A DNA stretch of 64,000 nucleotides from Jeotgalicoccus coquinae (GCF_014207425.1 NZ_JACHFF010000002.1:370148-434147), one strand, 5' to 3'; positions 35,450 to 45,159 are shown, counted from the first letter of the stretch. Notes: generated from the letters alone by a model not told the origin. Translations and numbers: made by a program.

Positions 35450-36475
35450 ATGACTAAAGAAAAACAGGCGGCGCTGAGAAAAAGTGTAATGCCCTATGCA
35501 AAATCACAAACTAAGACGAGTGTCATACAGCTGCTGAACACGATATTGCCGTTCTTTATACTATGGTTTTTAGCTTATCAGTCACTAAGTGTTTCATTCT
35601 GGCTGAGCTTGCCATTTTCAATACTGGCAGCAGGATTTATGATTCGTTCATTCATTATTTTCCATGACTGCACGCACGGATCATTCTTTAAAAACAAAAA
35701 ATTAAATAATTTCTTTGGGAATGTAACCGGAGTTATTACACATTTCGCATATGAAAAATGGAAAAAAGAACATGCGATTCACCACGCAACAAGCGGTAAC
35801 TTAGATAAACGCGGTGTTGGTGATATTTGGGTTATGACAGTGAAAGAATATGAAGAAGCGAGCAAATGGGAAAGATTCCAGTACCGCTTATACCGTAATC
35901 CGGTTATTTTATTCGGTTTCGGTCCGCTTTACTTATTCTTAATTGCAAACCGTGTTAACCGTAAAGCAGCGAAACGCCAGGAACGTATTAACACGCACGT
36001 TCTTACATTAATCATTGTGGCGATTTACTTACTTATCGGCTTTACTTTAGGCTGGCACGTACTGCTGATGGTACAGCTGCCGATTATTTACATCGCAGGT
36101 ATGGCCGGAATCTGGTTATTCTACGTTCAACATCAGTTTGAAGATTCATACTTTGAAAATGAATCAGAATGGGATTTCGTAAAAGCTGCGGTAGACGGCA
36201 GTTCTTACTACAAACTTCCAGCCTGGCTTGAATGGATGACAGGCAGTATCGGTTACCACCACGTGCATCACTTAGCACCGCGTGTACCGAACTATCATTT
36301 AGAAGAAGCACATGAAAACACGCCGCCTCTTCATCAGGCGACGACAATTACTTTAAAAACAAGTTTGGAATCGATAAAGTTCCGTCTTTACGACGAAGAG
36401 AACAATACGTTCATTACGTTTAAAAAGATGAAGGAACGTCTTGCAGGTAAGACTGCAGAGAATACTACTGCATAA
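35450..36475 (+). CDS. des: Membrane phospholipid desaturase (Des-like)
   Basis: The 341-residue acyl-lipid desaturase has the three histidine clusters that bind the di-iron centre: HDCTH (72-76), HAIHH (108-112) and HHVHH (270-274), with four TM segments between and after them. It puts cis double bonds into membrane phospholipid acyl chains, adapting fluidity to cold. The two-component genes desK and desR follow, as in Bacillus subtilis. A hairpin lies between des and desK. Confidence 0.93.
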   Translation: MTKEKQAALRKSVMPYAKSQTKTSVIQLLNTILPFFILWFLAYQSLSVSFWLSLPFSILAAGFMIRSFIIFHDCTHGSFFKNKKLNNFFGNVTGVITHFAYEKWKKEHAIHHATSGNLDKRGVGDIWVMTVKEYEEASKWERFQYRLYRNPVILFGFGPLYLFLIANRVNRKAAKRQERINTHVLTLIIVAIYLLIGFTLGWHVLLMVQLPIIYIAGMAGIWLFYVQHQFEDSYFENESEWDFVKAAVDGSSYYKLPAWLEWMTGSIGYHHVHHLAPRVPNYHLEEAHENTPPLHQATTITLKTSLESIKFRLYDEENNTFITFKKMKERLAGKTAENTTA

Positions 36476-36488
36476 TAAGAAATATCAG

Positions 36489-36518
36489 CATCCTCCTATG
36501 TAAAATAGGGGGATGTTT
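36489..36518 (+). terminator. Attenuator-like terminator between des and desK
   Basis: CATCCTCCTAT / ATAGGGGGATG has a short loop followed by TTTTA. Because the T-run is short, some read-through into desKR is likely. Confidence 0.65.
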
Positions 36519-36574
36519 TATCTCTATATACCAGTCTTTGATATAATGGGCTGAACAGCAGAGTGAAGGAGCGA

Positions 36575-37702
36575 ATGAAGGTGAAAGATTGGTATCATAT
36601 TTTCCCGTCAAATACGGGCTTAAGTCTTTATATATGGATTATTTTTTGTGTGCTGCCATTTTATTTTATCTTTCGTGCGACCTCGCTCAGTGAAATAATA
36701 ACCGGTATTGTAACGACATTAATATTTTTTGCGGTATACTGGCTGACGTTTAATTCAAAAGGTGCATTAGTATATATCGGGGTCAGCATCCAAATTATTA
36801 TTAATATTATAATGACGATATTATTCAGCTACGTGTATTTTGCCTTGTTTATTGCTATTTATATCGGCAATATTAGAAGTAAAGCGGGCTTCATTACGAT
36901 GTATGTCCTGTTACTGGTCACAACAGTTTTGGCCATAGTATATGCATCGTTCTTTAATTATATGATCTTATTAACTCATCTGCCTTTTCTCATTATGACT
37001 ATACTTGGGATTATACTGATTCCTCTGAATAAACGGAGCCGGATCAAGCAGGATGAGCTGGAAAACCAGCTGGAAGATGCTAATCAGCGGATAGCAGAAC
37101 TCGCAATTAAAGAGGAACGTCACCGTATTGCACGTGATCTGCATGATACCCTGGGTCAGAGGCTGTCGATGATCGGTCTTAAAAGTGATCTGTCACGCAA
37201 GCTTATCGATAAAAATCCCGAGCAGGCGAAACAAGAACTGCAGGATATTCAGGATACGGCGCGCCATGCGTTAAAAGAAGTTCGAGAAATGATTAGTGAT
37301 ATGAAGCGGGTCAGTTTTACAGAAGAGCTGAAACATACGCAGCTGATTTTGGACACTGCTGACATTGAGCATACAGAAACGATAGAAGCAGACTTTAAAA
37401 ATATACCTGTATTAATAGAAAATGTTCTCAGCATGTGTTTAAAAGAATCGGTAACCAATATTTTGAAACACAGTAATGCAACAGAATGCATGATTATTCT
37501 GACGGAGTCTGAAAAAGATATATTTTTAAAAATATCTGATAATGGTACTGGAACAGCCAGTTTTAATTACGGCAACGGTTTGCAGGGAATGAAAGAACGT
37601 CTGCAGTTTGTTAACGGTGATTCTCATATACACAGTTCGGACAGAGGTTTTGAAGTGAATATGACAGTGCCGAAAGTACTAAGACAAATAGAGGAGGGAT
37701 AG
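36575..37702 (+). CDS. desK: DesK thermosensor histidine kinase
   Basis: The 375-residue protein has an N-terminal block of about five hydrophobic segments (residues 15-145), then a HisKA_3 dimerisation helix with RHRIARDLHDTLGQR (His190) and a HATPase domain ending in NGLQGMKERL. DesK senses membrane order through its TM region and acts as a kinase on DesR in the cold and as a phosphatase when warm. The GTG at 36581 has better spacing from AAGGAG (9 bases) than the ATG chosen (3), so the protein may be two residues shorter. TATAAT at 36542 may be its own promoter. Confidence 0.9.
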   Translation: MKVKDWYHIFPSNTGLSLYIWIIFCVLPFYFIFRATSLSEIITGIVTTLIFFAVYWLTFNSKGALVYIGVSIQIIINIIMTILFSYVYFALFIAIYIGNIRSKAGFITMYVLLLVTTVLAIVYASFFNYMILLTHLPFLIMTILGIILIPLNKRSRIKQDELENQLEDANQRIAELAIKEERHRIARDLHDTLGQRLSMIGLKSDLSRKLIDKNPEQAKQELQDIQDTARHALKEVREMISDMKRVSFTEELKHTQLILDTADIEHTETIEADFKNIPVLIENVLSMCLKESVTNILKHSNATECMIILTESEKDIFLKISDNGTGTASFNYGNGLQGMKERLQFVNGDSHIHSSDRGFEVNMTVPKVLRQIEEG

Positions 37703-37703
37703 G

Positions 37704-38303
37704 ATGATCAGAATTGTACTGGCTGAAGATCAAAATCTATTATTAAGTGCGCTCAGCTCGCTGCTTAATCTGGAAGAAGATATTTCAGTGGTAGGTATGG
37801 CCGGGAATGGCAGAGATGCGCTTAAACTTGTTGAAGAAAAGCAGCCGGATATTTGTTTAATGGATATTGAAATGCCGGTAATGACAGGGCTGGATGCGGC
37901 AGAAGAGCTGACAGAGACAGACTGCAAAGTGATTATACTGACAACCTATGCGAGACCGGGGTATTTTGAACGCGCCAAAAAAGCACAGGTCAGCGGTTAT
38001 CTGCTGAAAGATACGCCGAGTGAAACATTAACAGAGTCCATCAGACAGATTATGACCGGGAAACGAATTTACTCTCCGGAACTCATCGATATCGCTTTTG
38101 AAACCGGAAATCCGCTCACATCGAGAGAGATTGAAATTATCCAGCTCCTTGCAGATGGTAAAACGACGAAATCCATTGCTGAAGAGTTGCATTTATCGAA
38201 TGGTACGATTAGGAATTACGTATCAATTGTGCTTGATAAGCTGAGTGTAACGAACAGAATTGAAGCCATCAGGAAAGCTCTGGATAAAGGCTGGTTAAAA
38301 TGA
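37704..38303 (+). CDS. desR: DesR response regulator
   Basis: The 199-residue NarL/LuxR-type regulator has a receiver domain with phospho-acceptor Asp54 (CLMDIEMPVMTG) and Lys in LLKDTPSE, and a LuxR-type HTH (LTSREIEIIQLLADG...TIRNYVSIVLDKL). When phosphorylated by DesK it should activate des. It begins one base after the desK stop. Confidence 0.93.
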   Translation: MIRIVLAEDQNLLLSALSSLLNLEEDISVVGMAGNGRDALKLVEEKQPDICLMDIEMPVMTGLDAAEELTETDCKVIILTTYARPGYFERAKKAQVSGYLLKDTPSETLTESIRQIMTGKRIYSPELIDIAFETGNPLTSREIEIIQLLADGKTTKSIAEELHLSNGTIRNYVSIVLDKLSVTNRIEAIRKALDKGWLK

Positions 38304-38346
38304 AAAGCAGTCTCTCTGATTAAATTTCAGAGAGACTGCTTTTCGT
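38299..38346. terminator. Bidirectional terminator
   Basis: AAAAGCAGTCTCTCTGA / CAGAGAGACTGCTTTT, a long stem covering the desR stop, lies between convergent genes. Confidence 0.9.
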
Positions 38347-38866
38347 CTGGTATAAATACTTTTGACTCACTGTATTCAGGATAATAATAGCCTTTCGGCA
38401 ATGTCTGCAATTCGATTAAACTGCCCCATGGAGTCTTAAAGTAAACTGTGCCGTTACCCTCTGTATCTTCATAGCGGGTATTTTCATGAATATTCGACAG
38501 CGGCTGACCGCCGGCTTCTTTCATTTGTTCATATGATTTTTTTATATCATCTGTATAAAAAGAAAGATGTGTATAGCCGTAATCTTCCAGACTTAATGGT
38601 GTTCTTGAACTTACATTAAAGAACTGGAACATTTCTATATTCGGACCATTGCCGATAGTCAGCATTCTTTTTTTGACCACATATGATTCTTCCGGGATAC
38701 CGAGCAGCTTTTCAACTAAAGGTCCGCCTCTCGGGCGGTCTTTAAGTGTCTGCGAATCGTAAGCGATTTTTGCACCGAGTCCCTTTTTAAAAAACTCAGT
38801 TGCTATTTCAATATCAGGAACAGTCATTCCAATATGGTTCATACCTCGTATTAAACCCACGCTCAT
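38327..38866 (-). CDS. VOC-family glyoxalase/dioxygenase-like protein
   Basis: The 179-residue single-gene VOC protein has paired beta-alpha-beta-beta-beta modules beginning RGMNHIGMTVPDI and YTHLSFYTDDI, with metal-ligand-like His/Glu in NHIGMTV, IEMFQF, THLSFYT and LIELQTLP. The substrate and reaction cannot be named. Start: the ATG reading MSVGLI lies only 2 bases past AAGGAG; a GTG two codons later (38860) has 8-base spacing and may be the true start. It runs opposite to the LLM oxidoreductase gene. Confidence 0.78.
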   Translation of the reverse strand: MSVGLIRGMNHIGMTVPDIEIATEFFKKGLGAKIAYDSQTLKDRPRGGPLVEKLLGIPEESYVVKKRMLTIGNGPNIEMFQFFNVSSRTPLSLEDYGYTHLSFYTDDIKKSYEQMKEAGGQPLSNIHENTRYEDTEGNGTVYFKTPWGSLIELQTLPKGYYYPEYSESKVFIPDEKQSL

Positions 38867-39028
38867 CACTCCTTCATAGAAAAACTTCTTCTTTATGTAT
38901 TCCCATTTTTTACCCGGTTTTAAACCTGTATCAGGCACATACCTTGCCAGTAGCCGGTTATGGTAATATAATACATCTACATTTGTCTGTGTGCTGCAGA
39001 CAGAAAAACTTAAGGGAGGTGATTATAC

Positions 39029-40000
39029 GTGGCGCAATTTCAAGAACACAAAGGGTTCAAAAGAATGTTTAAAGAAGACAAGCTGACATTAGGTTTGGGT
39101 TTTCCTCTTGAAGCTTATAAAGGCAGTTTTCCGAGAATGAATCTCGAGGAGCAGATGATGCTTGCAAAGCAGGCTGAAAATTACGGTTTTGCTGCTTTAA
39201 CGGTTCGGGATGCACCACTGTATGATCCGAACTTTGGTGATGTCGGCGGGCTTTATGACCCGTTTATGTTTTTAACATATGCAGCAGCACATACTAAAAG
39301 TATCGCGCTGACGACTGGCAGCATAGTGACCACATTAAGGCATCCTTTTCATACGGCAAAATCTGCTGCCACGCTCGACAGTATTTCAGGGCGGCGCTTT
39401 GTAATGGGCGCGGCAACAGGTGACCGGCAGATAGAATTTCCGGCATTCAAAGTAGGCCGTGAAAATAAAGGTGAGCTGTTCAGAGAATCCATTGCTGTAA
39501 TGAAACAGCTGTGGCAGGAAGAGTTTCCGGTAATACAAACAGAACGTACAAACTTAACCGAAGGCGATGTTGTTCCTAAACCTGAAATGGGGAGTATTCC
39601 TGTATTCGGTACAGGTTACAGCAGCCAGACGATAGAGTGGCTTGCGGAACATACAGACGGCTGGATGTTTTATCCGCAGGAGTTAAAAAAACAAAAAGCA
39701 CTAATAAATAAATGGCGCGGTTTAACTGAAGAATTTAAACCATTTACCCAGCCTCTGATGATTGATTTGTCTGAGCGTGCAAATGAAGCGCCGAAAACGT
39801 TGGAAACAGGATTCAGAGCGGGACGAAATTTTTTAATAGATTATTTAAACGCATATCAGGAAGCGGGCGTTAATCATATGACTGTCGCGCTTAAAGACAG
39901 CAGTCGTCCGGCGGCAGAAGTAATTCAGGAACTTGGAGAATTTGTTGTACCGAAGTTTCCTGTTAACAGAGAACAGAAATTTACATTTTTTAATCAATAA
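39029..40000 (+). CDS. LLM-class flavin-dependent monooxygenase
   Basis: The 323-residue luciferase-like protein has the bacterial-luciferase TIM-barrel pattern: LAKQAENYGFAALTVRD, then TTGSIVTTLRHP, SISGRRFVMGAATGD and FGTGYSSQTIEWLAEHTDGWMF. It would use FMNH2 and O2 (or F420) on an unknown substrate. Translation begins at GTG (39029), preceded by a strong AGGGAGGTG. The DUF896 gene follows 18 bases after the stop. Confidence 0.85.
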   Translation: MAQFQEHKGFKRMFKEDKLTLGLGFPLEAYKGSFPRMNLEEQMMLAKQAENYGFAALTVRDAPLYDPNFGDVGGLYDPFMFLTYAAAHTKSIALTTGSIVTTLRHPFHTAKSAATLDSISGRRFVMGAATGDRQIEFPAFKVGRENKGELFRESIAVMKQLWQEEFPVIQTERTNLTEGDVVPKPEMGSIPVFGTGYSSQTIEWLAEHTDGWMFYPQELKKQKALINKWRGLTEEFKPFTQPLMIDLSERANEAPKTLETGFRAGRNFLIDYLNAYQEAGVNHMTVALKDSSRPAAEVIQELGEFVVPKFPVNREQKFTFFNQ

Positions 40001-40018
40001 AAGAAAGCAGGATCAAAT

Positions 40019-40249
40019 ATGATTGCAGGATTAGATAGAATAAATGAATTAGCAAAAATACAAAAAACGGTGGGTCTGACTGAAGAAGAAAAGCGGGAGC
40101 AGAAAGTCTTAAGAGAAGATTACCTTCGTCAAATCAGAGGACAGGTACTGGATTCCTTTTCAGGACTGACAGTTGTGGATCCGCTTGGAAATGATGTTAC
40201 ACCAGAAAAATTAAAAGAAGAACAAGCTAAAAAAAGACAAGATAAATAA
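40019..40249 (+). CDS. DUF896 (UPF0291, YnzC-like) small protein
   Basis: The 76-residue protein matches DUF896: RINELAKIQKTVGLTEEEKREQKVLREDYLRQIRGQ spans two helices, and the C-terminal DPLGNDVTPEKL is typical. The family is small, cytoplasmic and of unknown role. It follows the LLM gene and ends in a terminator. Confidence 0.9.
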   Translation: MIAGLDRINELAKIQKTVGLTEEEKREQKVLREDYLRQIRGQVLDSFSGLTVVDPLGNDVTPEKLKEEQAKKRQDK

Positions 40250-40277
40250 AAAGCAGCGGAGATCCGCTGCTTTTTTG
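40249..40277. terminator. Bidirectional terminator
   Basis: AAAAGCAGCGG / CCGCTGCTTTT with a 4-base loop lies between the DUF896 gene and the convergent MFS gene. Confidence 0.88.
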
Positions 40278-41483
40278 TTATACATTCCCGGAAATCTGTT
40301 TATTTTTACCGGATGCGATACCCATAATAAGCATCAGTACTGAGACGCAGGCAAGCAGTATCAGCGGGAGTGTCCAGCTTCCCGTCATATCCTGAAGACC
40401 TCCGACCATCACCGGTCCGAGTGCTGCCAGCAGGTAACCGAACGATTGAGCCATACCCGAGAGTTCAGCGGCTTCGTAGCCATCTTTTGTTCTCAGTGTA
40501 AAAAACATCATGGACAGTGAAAATGCGCTGCCGTTGCCGATACCGAGCATTATTATCCAGAGGATTGAGAGTTCTGAAAATCCTGCGAGAAGACCGGCAA
40601 TTCCTGTGAATATCAATCCACTGCTGATCAATGCAATCATCACCTGATTTTTCATCTTGTCTGCGATAACCGGAATGATAAATGTAAATGGAATACTTGC
40701 GAACTGGAATATAAATACACCCCAGCCGGCGAGATGAATATCGTAGCCGTTAGCCATTAATATAGTCGGCAGCCAAGTAATCAGCGTATAGAAGATTAAA
40801 GACTGAGCACCCATAAATACGGTGATTTTCCATGCGAGCGGCGAGCGTAATAATCCGCCAATCTGCTGATTGTTAATTTTCTTTTTGGCACCATACTTTT
40901 TCGCTAGCTGCGGCAGCCAGATTATCAGTGTGATAAACGCAAGTCCGCCCCAGATAACGAGTGAGCCGCGCCAGCCTAAATTTCCGGACGTTGCAATCGG
41001 TATACTTAAACCTGAACCGAGTGCGCCGAATACGTTCATAACAATCGCATAGAGGCCGGTCATTAAGCCGATTTTATAGGGGAAATTCATTTTAATAATG
41101 CCGGGTATGAGCACGTTGCCGATGGCAATTGCTAAACCAACCAGCAATGTTCCGGTAAATAACAGACCGATGCCGCTTGCAGATCTGATTAAAATACCTG
41201 CAATCAGCAGAATAAGTGAAATAGCAATCGTCCGTTCCATGCCGATTTTGTTTGCAATTTTCGGTGCAAACGGTGACAACAGTGCGAATGCAATGAGCGG
41301 AAGCGTAGTAATAACACCTGCAAGCGCGTTGCTGATGCCAAAATCATCTCTGATAAATGATACGAGAGCACCTGCAGAAGTCAGTGGCACCCTTAAGTTT
41401 GCACCGACTAAAATAACGCCGATAATCAGCAGCCAGCTTAAATTTTTATTGCTGAAAAAAGGTTGATCTATTTGGTTGCTCAA
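40278..41483 (-). CDS. MFS transporter of the CynX/NimT (cyanate permease-like) family
   Basis: The 401-residue protein has twelve predicted TM helices. ILVGANLRVPLTSAG near residue 20 is typical of CynX/NimT-type permeases, which move cyanate, nitroimidazoles or small anions. A TTG start (41483) follows GGAGGAG at suitable spacing. The paiA-like gene ends 15 bases upstream, so the pair is probably co-transcribed. Confidence 0.87.
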   Translation of the reverse strand: MSNQIDQPFFSNKNLSWLLIIGVILVGANLRVPLTSAGALVSFIRDDFGISNALAGVITTLPLIAFALLSPFAPKIANKIGMERTIAISLILLIAGILIRSASGIGLLFTGTLLVGLAIAIGNVLIPGIIKMNFPYKIGLMTGLYAIVMNVFGALGSGLSIPIATSGNLGWRGSLVIWGGLAFITLIIWLPQLAKKYGAKKKINNQQIGGLLRSPLAWKITVFMGAQSLIFYTLITWLPTILMANGYDIHLAGWGVFIFQFASIPFTFIIPVIADKMKNQVMIALISSGLIFTGIAGLLAGFSELSILWIIMLGIGNGSAFSLSMMFFTLRTKDGYEAAELSGMAQSFGYLLAALGPVMVGGLQDMTGSWTLPLILLACVSVLMLIMGIASGKNKQISGNV

Positions 41484-41498
41484 TAACTTTCTCCTCCA

Positions 41499-42023
41499 TT
41501 ATTCTAACGATAAAATCCTCTCCGCTATAATATCTGTCTGTTCATCATCTCCCATAAAAAAGGAATGAGAACCGGTTTTTTTAAAGCCCTGCTTTTTATA
41601 AAAGCCAATCGCATTCTCATTTTTCTCCCAGACACCAAGCCAGATTTTATTTTTATTGAGTTTGCGTGCAATATCATAGGAAAGATTCAGCAGTTCTTTA
41701 CCGAATCCCTGTTTGTGATATTTCTGGAGAATATAAATTCTTTGCACTTCAAGAGAACTATGTCCCATCGGTTCGGATTGAGCTGAATCGACATTCACTT
41801 TTAAGTATCCTGCAGGTTCATCATTGCTGTATATAAAATAAAACTGTGAATCAGGATTATTAAGTTCATCCCTGATTTTTTCAGCTGTGAAAGCATCATT
41901 AGAATAAGCTTTCATGTTCTCTTTAGTGTTTTGAGCCTCGAAAGCTTCATAAAAAGTATCATAGCTCAATTTTAACAGCGCCTCAGTATCATTTATAGTG
42001 CACCGTGTGATGTATGAAGTCAT
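41499..42023 (-). CDS. paiA: PaiA-like spermidine/spermine N-acetyltransferase (GNAT)
   Basis: The 174-residue protein resembles Bacillus subtilis PaiA: NTKENMKAY, SLEVQRIYILQKYHKQGFGKELL with the acetyl-CoA loop QGFGKE, then IWLGVWEKNENAIGFYKKQGF and HSFFMGDDEQTD near the C-terminus. PaiA acetylates polyamines, detoxifying excess spermidine and spermine. It is upstream of the MFS gene on the same strand. Confidence 0.9.
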   Translation of the reverse strand: MTSYITRCTINDTEALLKLSYDTFYEAFEAQNTKENMKAYSNDAFTAEKIRDELNNPDSQFYFIYSNDEPAGYLKVNVDSAQSEPMGHSSLEVQRIYILQKYHKQGFGKELLNLSYDIARKLNKNKIWLGVWEKNENAIGFYKKQGFKKTGSHSFFMGDDEQTDIIAERILSLE

Positions 42024-42099
42024 GAAATCACCTCTGTATTAATTTATTTACCTACTATACATGAAATTTAAGATTTAATCACAGATAGAATATTAATTA

Positions 42100-42135
42100 G
42101 AAAAAGAGTGCATCCGGCTACAGCCAGTTACACTC
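42100..42135 (-). terminator. Terminator downstream of the PNPOx-family gene
   Basis: On the minus strand GAGTGTAACTGGCTG... folds back on CACTC, with an inner GGCTGTAGCC hairpin, then TTTTTC. It overlaps the last codons of the gene. Confidence 0.6.
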
Positions 42136-42639
42136 CCATTTTCCATCGGTTAACTTATAAAGAAGACGGGCATAACCGCCTTCATTTAATGCCTGATAAA
42201 ATTCAATCTCCGAAGGGAAAGTTTTATACGCGTTTAAATCGCGCACTGCTGCATCTAAATTATCAGCAACATGTGAAATGTCAGTTGTCAGCTCCGCAGT
42301 ACCTTTAATGCGGACCTGTCTCCCCTGTTCACGCCAGTAAAAGTTTAAAGCAACACTGCTGTTATGTGTCAGCTGTAAAACTTTTTCACGGAATTTTCCC
42401 GTCTCAAAATAAAGCCCCTCATCATCCATTGCTTTTAACAGGACAACACGCGAGTCCGCTGTATTGTTCTGACTTACAGTACTGAGAACCATACTGTTGG
42501 GCTCGGCTGTTCTATTCTCCAGTGCATGCGTGTACCACTCGTAAAAGTGGCTGAAAGGATTGCCGTGCTCTTTTTTATCCAGTTCAGGAAACGGGCCTGT
42601 CATAATTTTTGTATCTTTTAAGATTTCGTTAATGTCCAT
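42118..42639 (-). CDS. Pyridoxamine 5'-phosphate oxidase-family flavoprotein
   Basis: The 173-residue protein has the PNPOx split-barrel features: NSMVLSTV, DSRVVLLKAMDDEGLYFETG, KVLQLTHNSSVALNFYWREQGRQVRIKG. It uses FMN to oxidise pyridoxamine or pyridoxine phosphate, or a related substrate. It ends KWECNWL and lacks the usual C-terminal R-L-x-P segment of PdxH, so the assignment to PdxH itself is uncertain. The ATG at 42639 follows GGGGTG. Gene order with the SDR gene upstream suggests no strict operon. Confidence 0.8.
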   Translation of the reverse strand: MDINEILKDTKIMTGPFPELDKKEHGNPFSHFYEWYTHALENRTAEPNSMVLSTVSQNNTADSRVVLLKAMDDEGLYFETGKFREKVLQLTHNSSVALNFYWREQGRQVRIKGTAELTTDISHVADNLDAAVRDLNAYKTFPSEIEFYQALNEGGYARLLYKLTDGKWECNWL

Positions 42640-42723
42640 ATGTGCACCCCGGTATTTAATGATTAAATGAATTTTATCATACATGTCTAATAATACCGGG
42701 ATGAAAAGTTGAGGCGAATAAAA

Positions 42724-43482
42724 TTAATCTGCCTGCATGCCGCCATCGACATTATAAAGAGAGCCGGTAACGAACGATGCATTGTCGGAAGCTAAGAAAT
42801 AAACAACTTTTGCCACTTCTTCTGGTGTCCCAAATCTTCCGAAAGGAATTCCTGCTTTTATAGCTTCGCCTGATTGTTCAGGAGCATCAGGTGAGAGGTT
42901 GTTTTGAATATCTTTAAGCATATTTGTATCTATAGCAGCGGGTGCGACAGCATTTACTCTAATTTGACTCTCAGCTGCTTCAAGCGCTGCAGTTTTAGTT
43001 AATCCCGCAACGGCATGTTTTGAAGCGATATAAGCCGGCATACCTGCGGAGCCAATGTAAGCAGCATTTGACGCTGTATTAACAATACTGCCATAACCTT
43101 GTTTTTCCATTTGTCTGATGACATGTTTCATACCCAGGAAGACCCCGGTAGTATTGATTGCCATTACTAAATCAAACTGTTTTTTTTCTAAATCTTTAAT
43201 TGGAGTGAAGGGCCCGTTAATCCCTGCATTATTGAAAAATATATCTATTTTCTCATACTTCTCAACTGTTTCTTGGACATATCTTTCAACGTCCTCTTCG
43301 TTCGTTACGTCTGCTGTAATCAAATGAATATTATCTGAGCCAAGATTTTCTTTTGCGGCATTTAATGCGTCTTCATTTAAATCCACGAGAACGACCGATG
43401 CGCCATTATCGAGAAACTCTTTTGCTGCTGCCTGTCCGATACCGCCGGCCCCGCCGGTAATTAAAACAACTTTGTTTTGCAT
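42724..43482 (-). CDS. Short-chain dehydrogenase/reductase (classical SDR)
   Basis: The 252-residue NAD(P)-dependent oxidoreductase has TGGAGGIG (cofactor loop, from residue 9), NNAG, the catalytic Ser region (VNTASNAAYIGS) and the YIASK catalytic motif. PDAPEQSGEAIKAGIPFGRFGTPEE and the C-terminal FVTGSLYNVDGG are typical of glucose-dehydrogenase/FabG-like SDRs. The substrate is unknown. Confidence 0.9.
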   Translation of the reverse strand: MQNKVVLITGGAGGIGQAAAKEFLDNGASVVLVDLNEDALNAAKENLGSDNIHLITADVTNEEDVERYVQETVEKYEKIDIFFNNAGINGPFTPIKDLEKKQFDLVMAINTTGVFLGMKHVIRQMEKQGYGSIVNTASNAAYIGSAGMPAYIASKHAVAGLTKTAALEAAESQIRVNAVAPAAIDTNMLKDIQNNLSPDAPEQSGEAIKAGIPFGRFGTPEEVAKVVYFLASDNASFVTGSLYNVDGGMQAD

Positions 43483-43641
43483 GAATGAATGTCCTCCCTT
43501 TATTTTGTATCTTATTCCAATGTATAGTAAGAATTTTCTAACAACAAATAAAATGCTTACAATTTTGAAATTGGCAGAGTGAATACTTTATTTATATAAT
43601 TAAAAAGGAAGTTAACTTTCTTAGAGGACAGTGATGAAGCG

Positions 43642-45060
43642 ATGAAAGCTAAAAGAATAGCAATTGCAGGTGCCGGAGTGGCCGGTATTTCAATCGTTAA
43701 GTTTTTTGTGAACGATGAAAGGTTCAATGAAAATCTGCTTATTGATATATATGATGCGCCTGAGACATTGGGCCGGGGTTATGCTTATCAGCAGGACAAT
43801 GAAAATTTGATTATTAATCTGCCGGCAGAAGAGATGTCTCTGACAGCTGATTCTGATGATTATATAAATTGGCTGAAAATGAAGGGCCATCAAGCTGAGA
43901 GCTATACTAGCCGAAAGGTTTATGGAGAGTATATGCACAGTTCCCTGATGTCGTTCGCAGCTGAACATTCCAATATTAAGCTTATAAAAAAACATGCAGA
44001 CAATATTATATTTAATGAAGAGAGTGAAACATACTGGCTTCATGCAGGTGATATTGTCGAAGAATACGATGCTGTATATTTAATGACCGGTGAATTGTCA
44101 TACAGTGACCCTTATGAGCTAAAGGGCGTCAGCAATTATTTTTATAATCCGTACCCGATAGAGGAGAAGTTAAATAAGCTGGAAGGCAAAATTGGAATTA
44201 TCGGGAGCGGCTTGTCTGCCATCGACAGTTTCAGATATTTGCTCCTGAACGGCCATGAAAAAGTGTATGTTCTATCGAGAAGCGGAGAGATGCCTGCTGT
44301 TAGAGGGACGTATTATGATTTTAAACCGGAGTATTTTACTTTGGATGCAGCGTTTCAATATGAAAGAGACGGTCTGATTCCACTCGATAAATTAATCGGG
44401 CTGTTTAAAAAGGAAATGGCAGCACAGCAGGTGGATGTATCACTTTTTGAACGTAAGACAGATCGTCCTGATATTGATTTGAAATACGATCTTGAGCATA
44501 TGGACAGTGTCGGCAGACTGCAGTATTTAATAGTGCACCTGGAGGGTGCTTTTAAAATATTATTTAAATATTTATCGCGCAGTGATAAACGGACGTTTTT
44601 AGAAAAATACCATCCTTATGTTGACGGCAATCATTCACCAATGCCGCCGCATGGCGCAGAGCAGATTCTCAAATGGATTGATGAAGACAAGCTGGTCTTT
44701 ATGCACGGCATGGAATCTGCAGCAGTGGACGATGGATTCACTGTAACTTTTGAAGATGGTGAAACAGAGCATTTTGATATATTAATCAATGCTACAGGAC
44801 CGGTTAAAAACATTGAAAAAGATAGCACAGAATTACTGCAGAATATGTATGATGCATTAATACTTGAGGCAGATGAATTCGGCGGCGTGCTGCTAAATAA
44901 AAATCATGAGATTATCAGCCCGAGATTCGGCACTATGAATAATTTTTATACAATTGGAGCGCTGTCGGCAGGTTCGGATTATTTAATCAGAGGTGTCGGC
45001 ATGCTGAGTGCGGAAACTGAAGAGCTGGTGAATCATTTCTTTGAAACAAATGAATCTTAA
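43642..45060 (+). CDS. FAD/NAD(P)-binding oxidoreductase
   Basis: The 472-residue protein begins with a dinucleotide-binding IAIAGAGVAGISIVK and has a second GIIGSGLSAIDSF near residue 185. This matches the NAD_binding_9 (SidA/hydroxylase-like) pattern: LGRGYAYQ near residue 46, NATGP near 382. The protein lacks CxxC disulfide motifs. It may hydroxylate or oxidise a metabolite, but no partner gene indicates which. A TTG-started MFS gene follows 99 bases later. Confidence 0.75.
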   Translation: MKAKRIAIAGAGVAGISIVKFFVNDERFNENLLIDIYDAPETLGRGYAYQQDNENLIINLPAEEMSLTADSDDYINWLKMKGHQAESYTSRKVYGEYMHSSLMSFAAEHSNIKLIKKHADNIIFNEESETYWLHAGDIVEEYDAVYLMTGELSYSDPYELKGVSNYFYNPYPIEEKLNKLEGKIGIIGSGLSAIDSFRYLLLNGHEKVYVLSRSGEMPAVRGTYYDFKPEYFTLDAAFQYERDGLIPLDKLIGLFKKEMAAQQVDVSLFERKTDRPDIDLKYDLEHMDSVGRLQYLIVHLEGAFKILFKYLSRSDKRTFLEKYHPYVDGNHSPMPPHGAEQILKWIDEDKLVFMHGMESAAVDDGFTVTFEDGETEHFDILINATGPVKNIEKDSTELLQNMYDALILEADEFGGVLLNKNHEIISPRFGTMNNFYTIGALSAGSDYLIRGVGMLSAETEELVNHFFETNES

Positions 45061-45159
45061 AACTGATTTATTATTTTTATGCACTTAGTCTATAGACAAG
45101 AGCTGTTATTTAATGGAAAATAGAGAGATTCAATAAATTATTAAGGAAGTGCAATTAAC

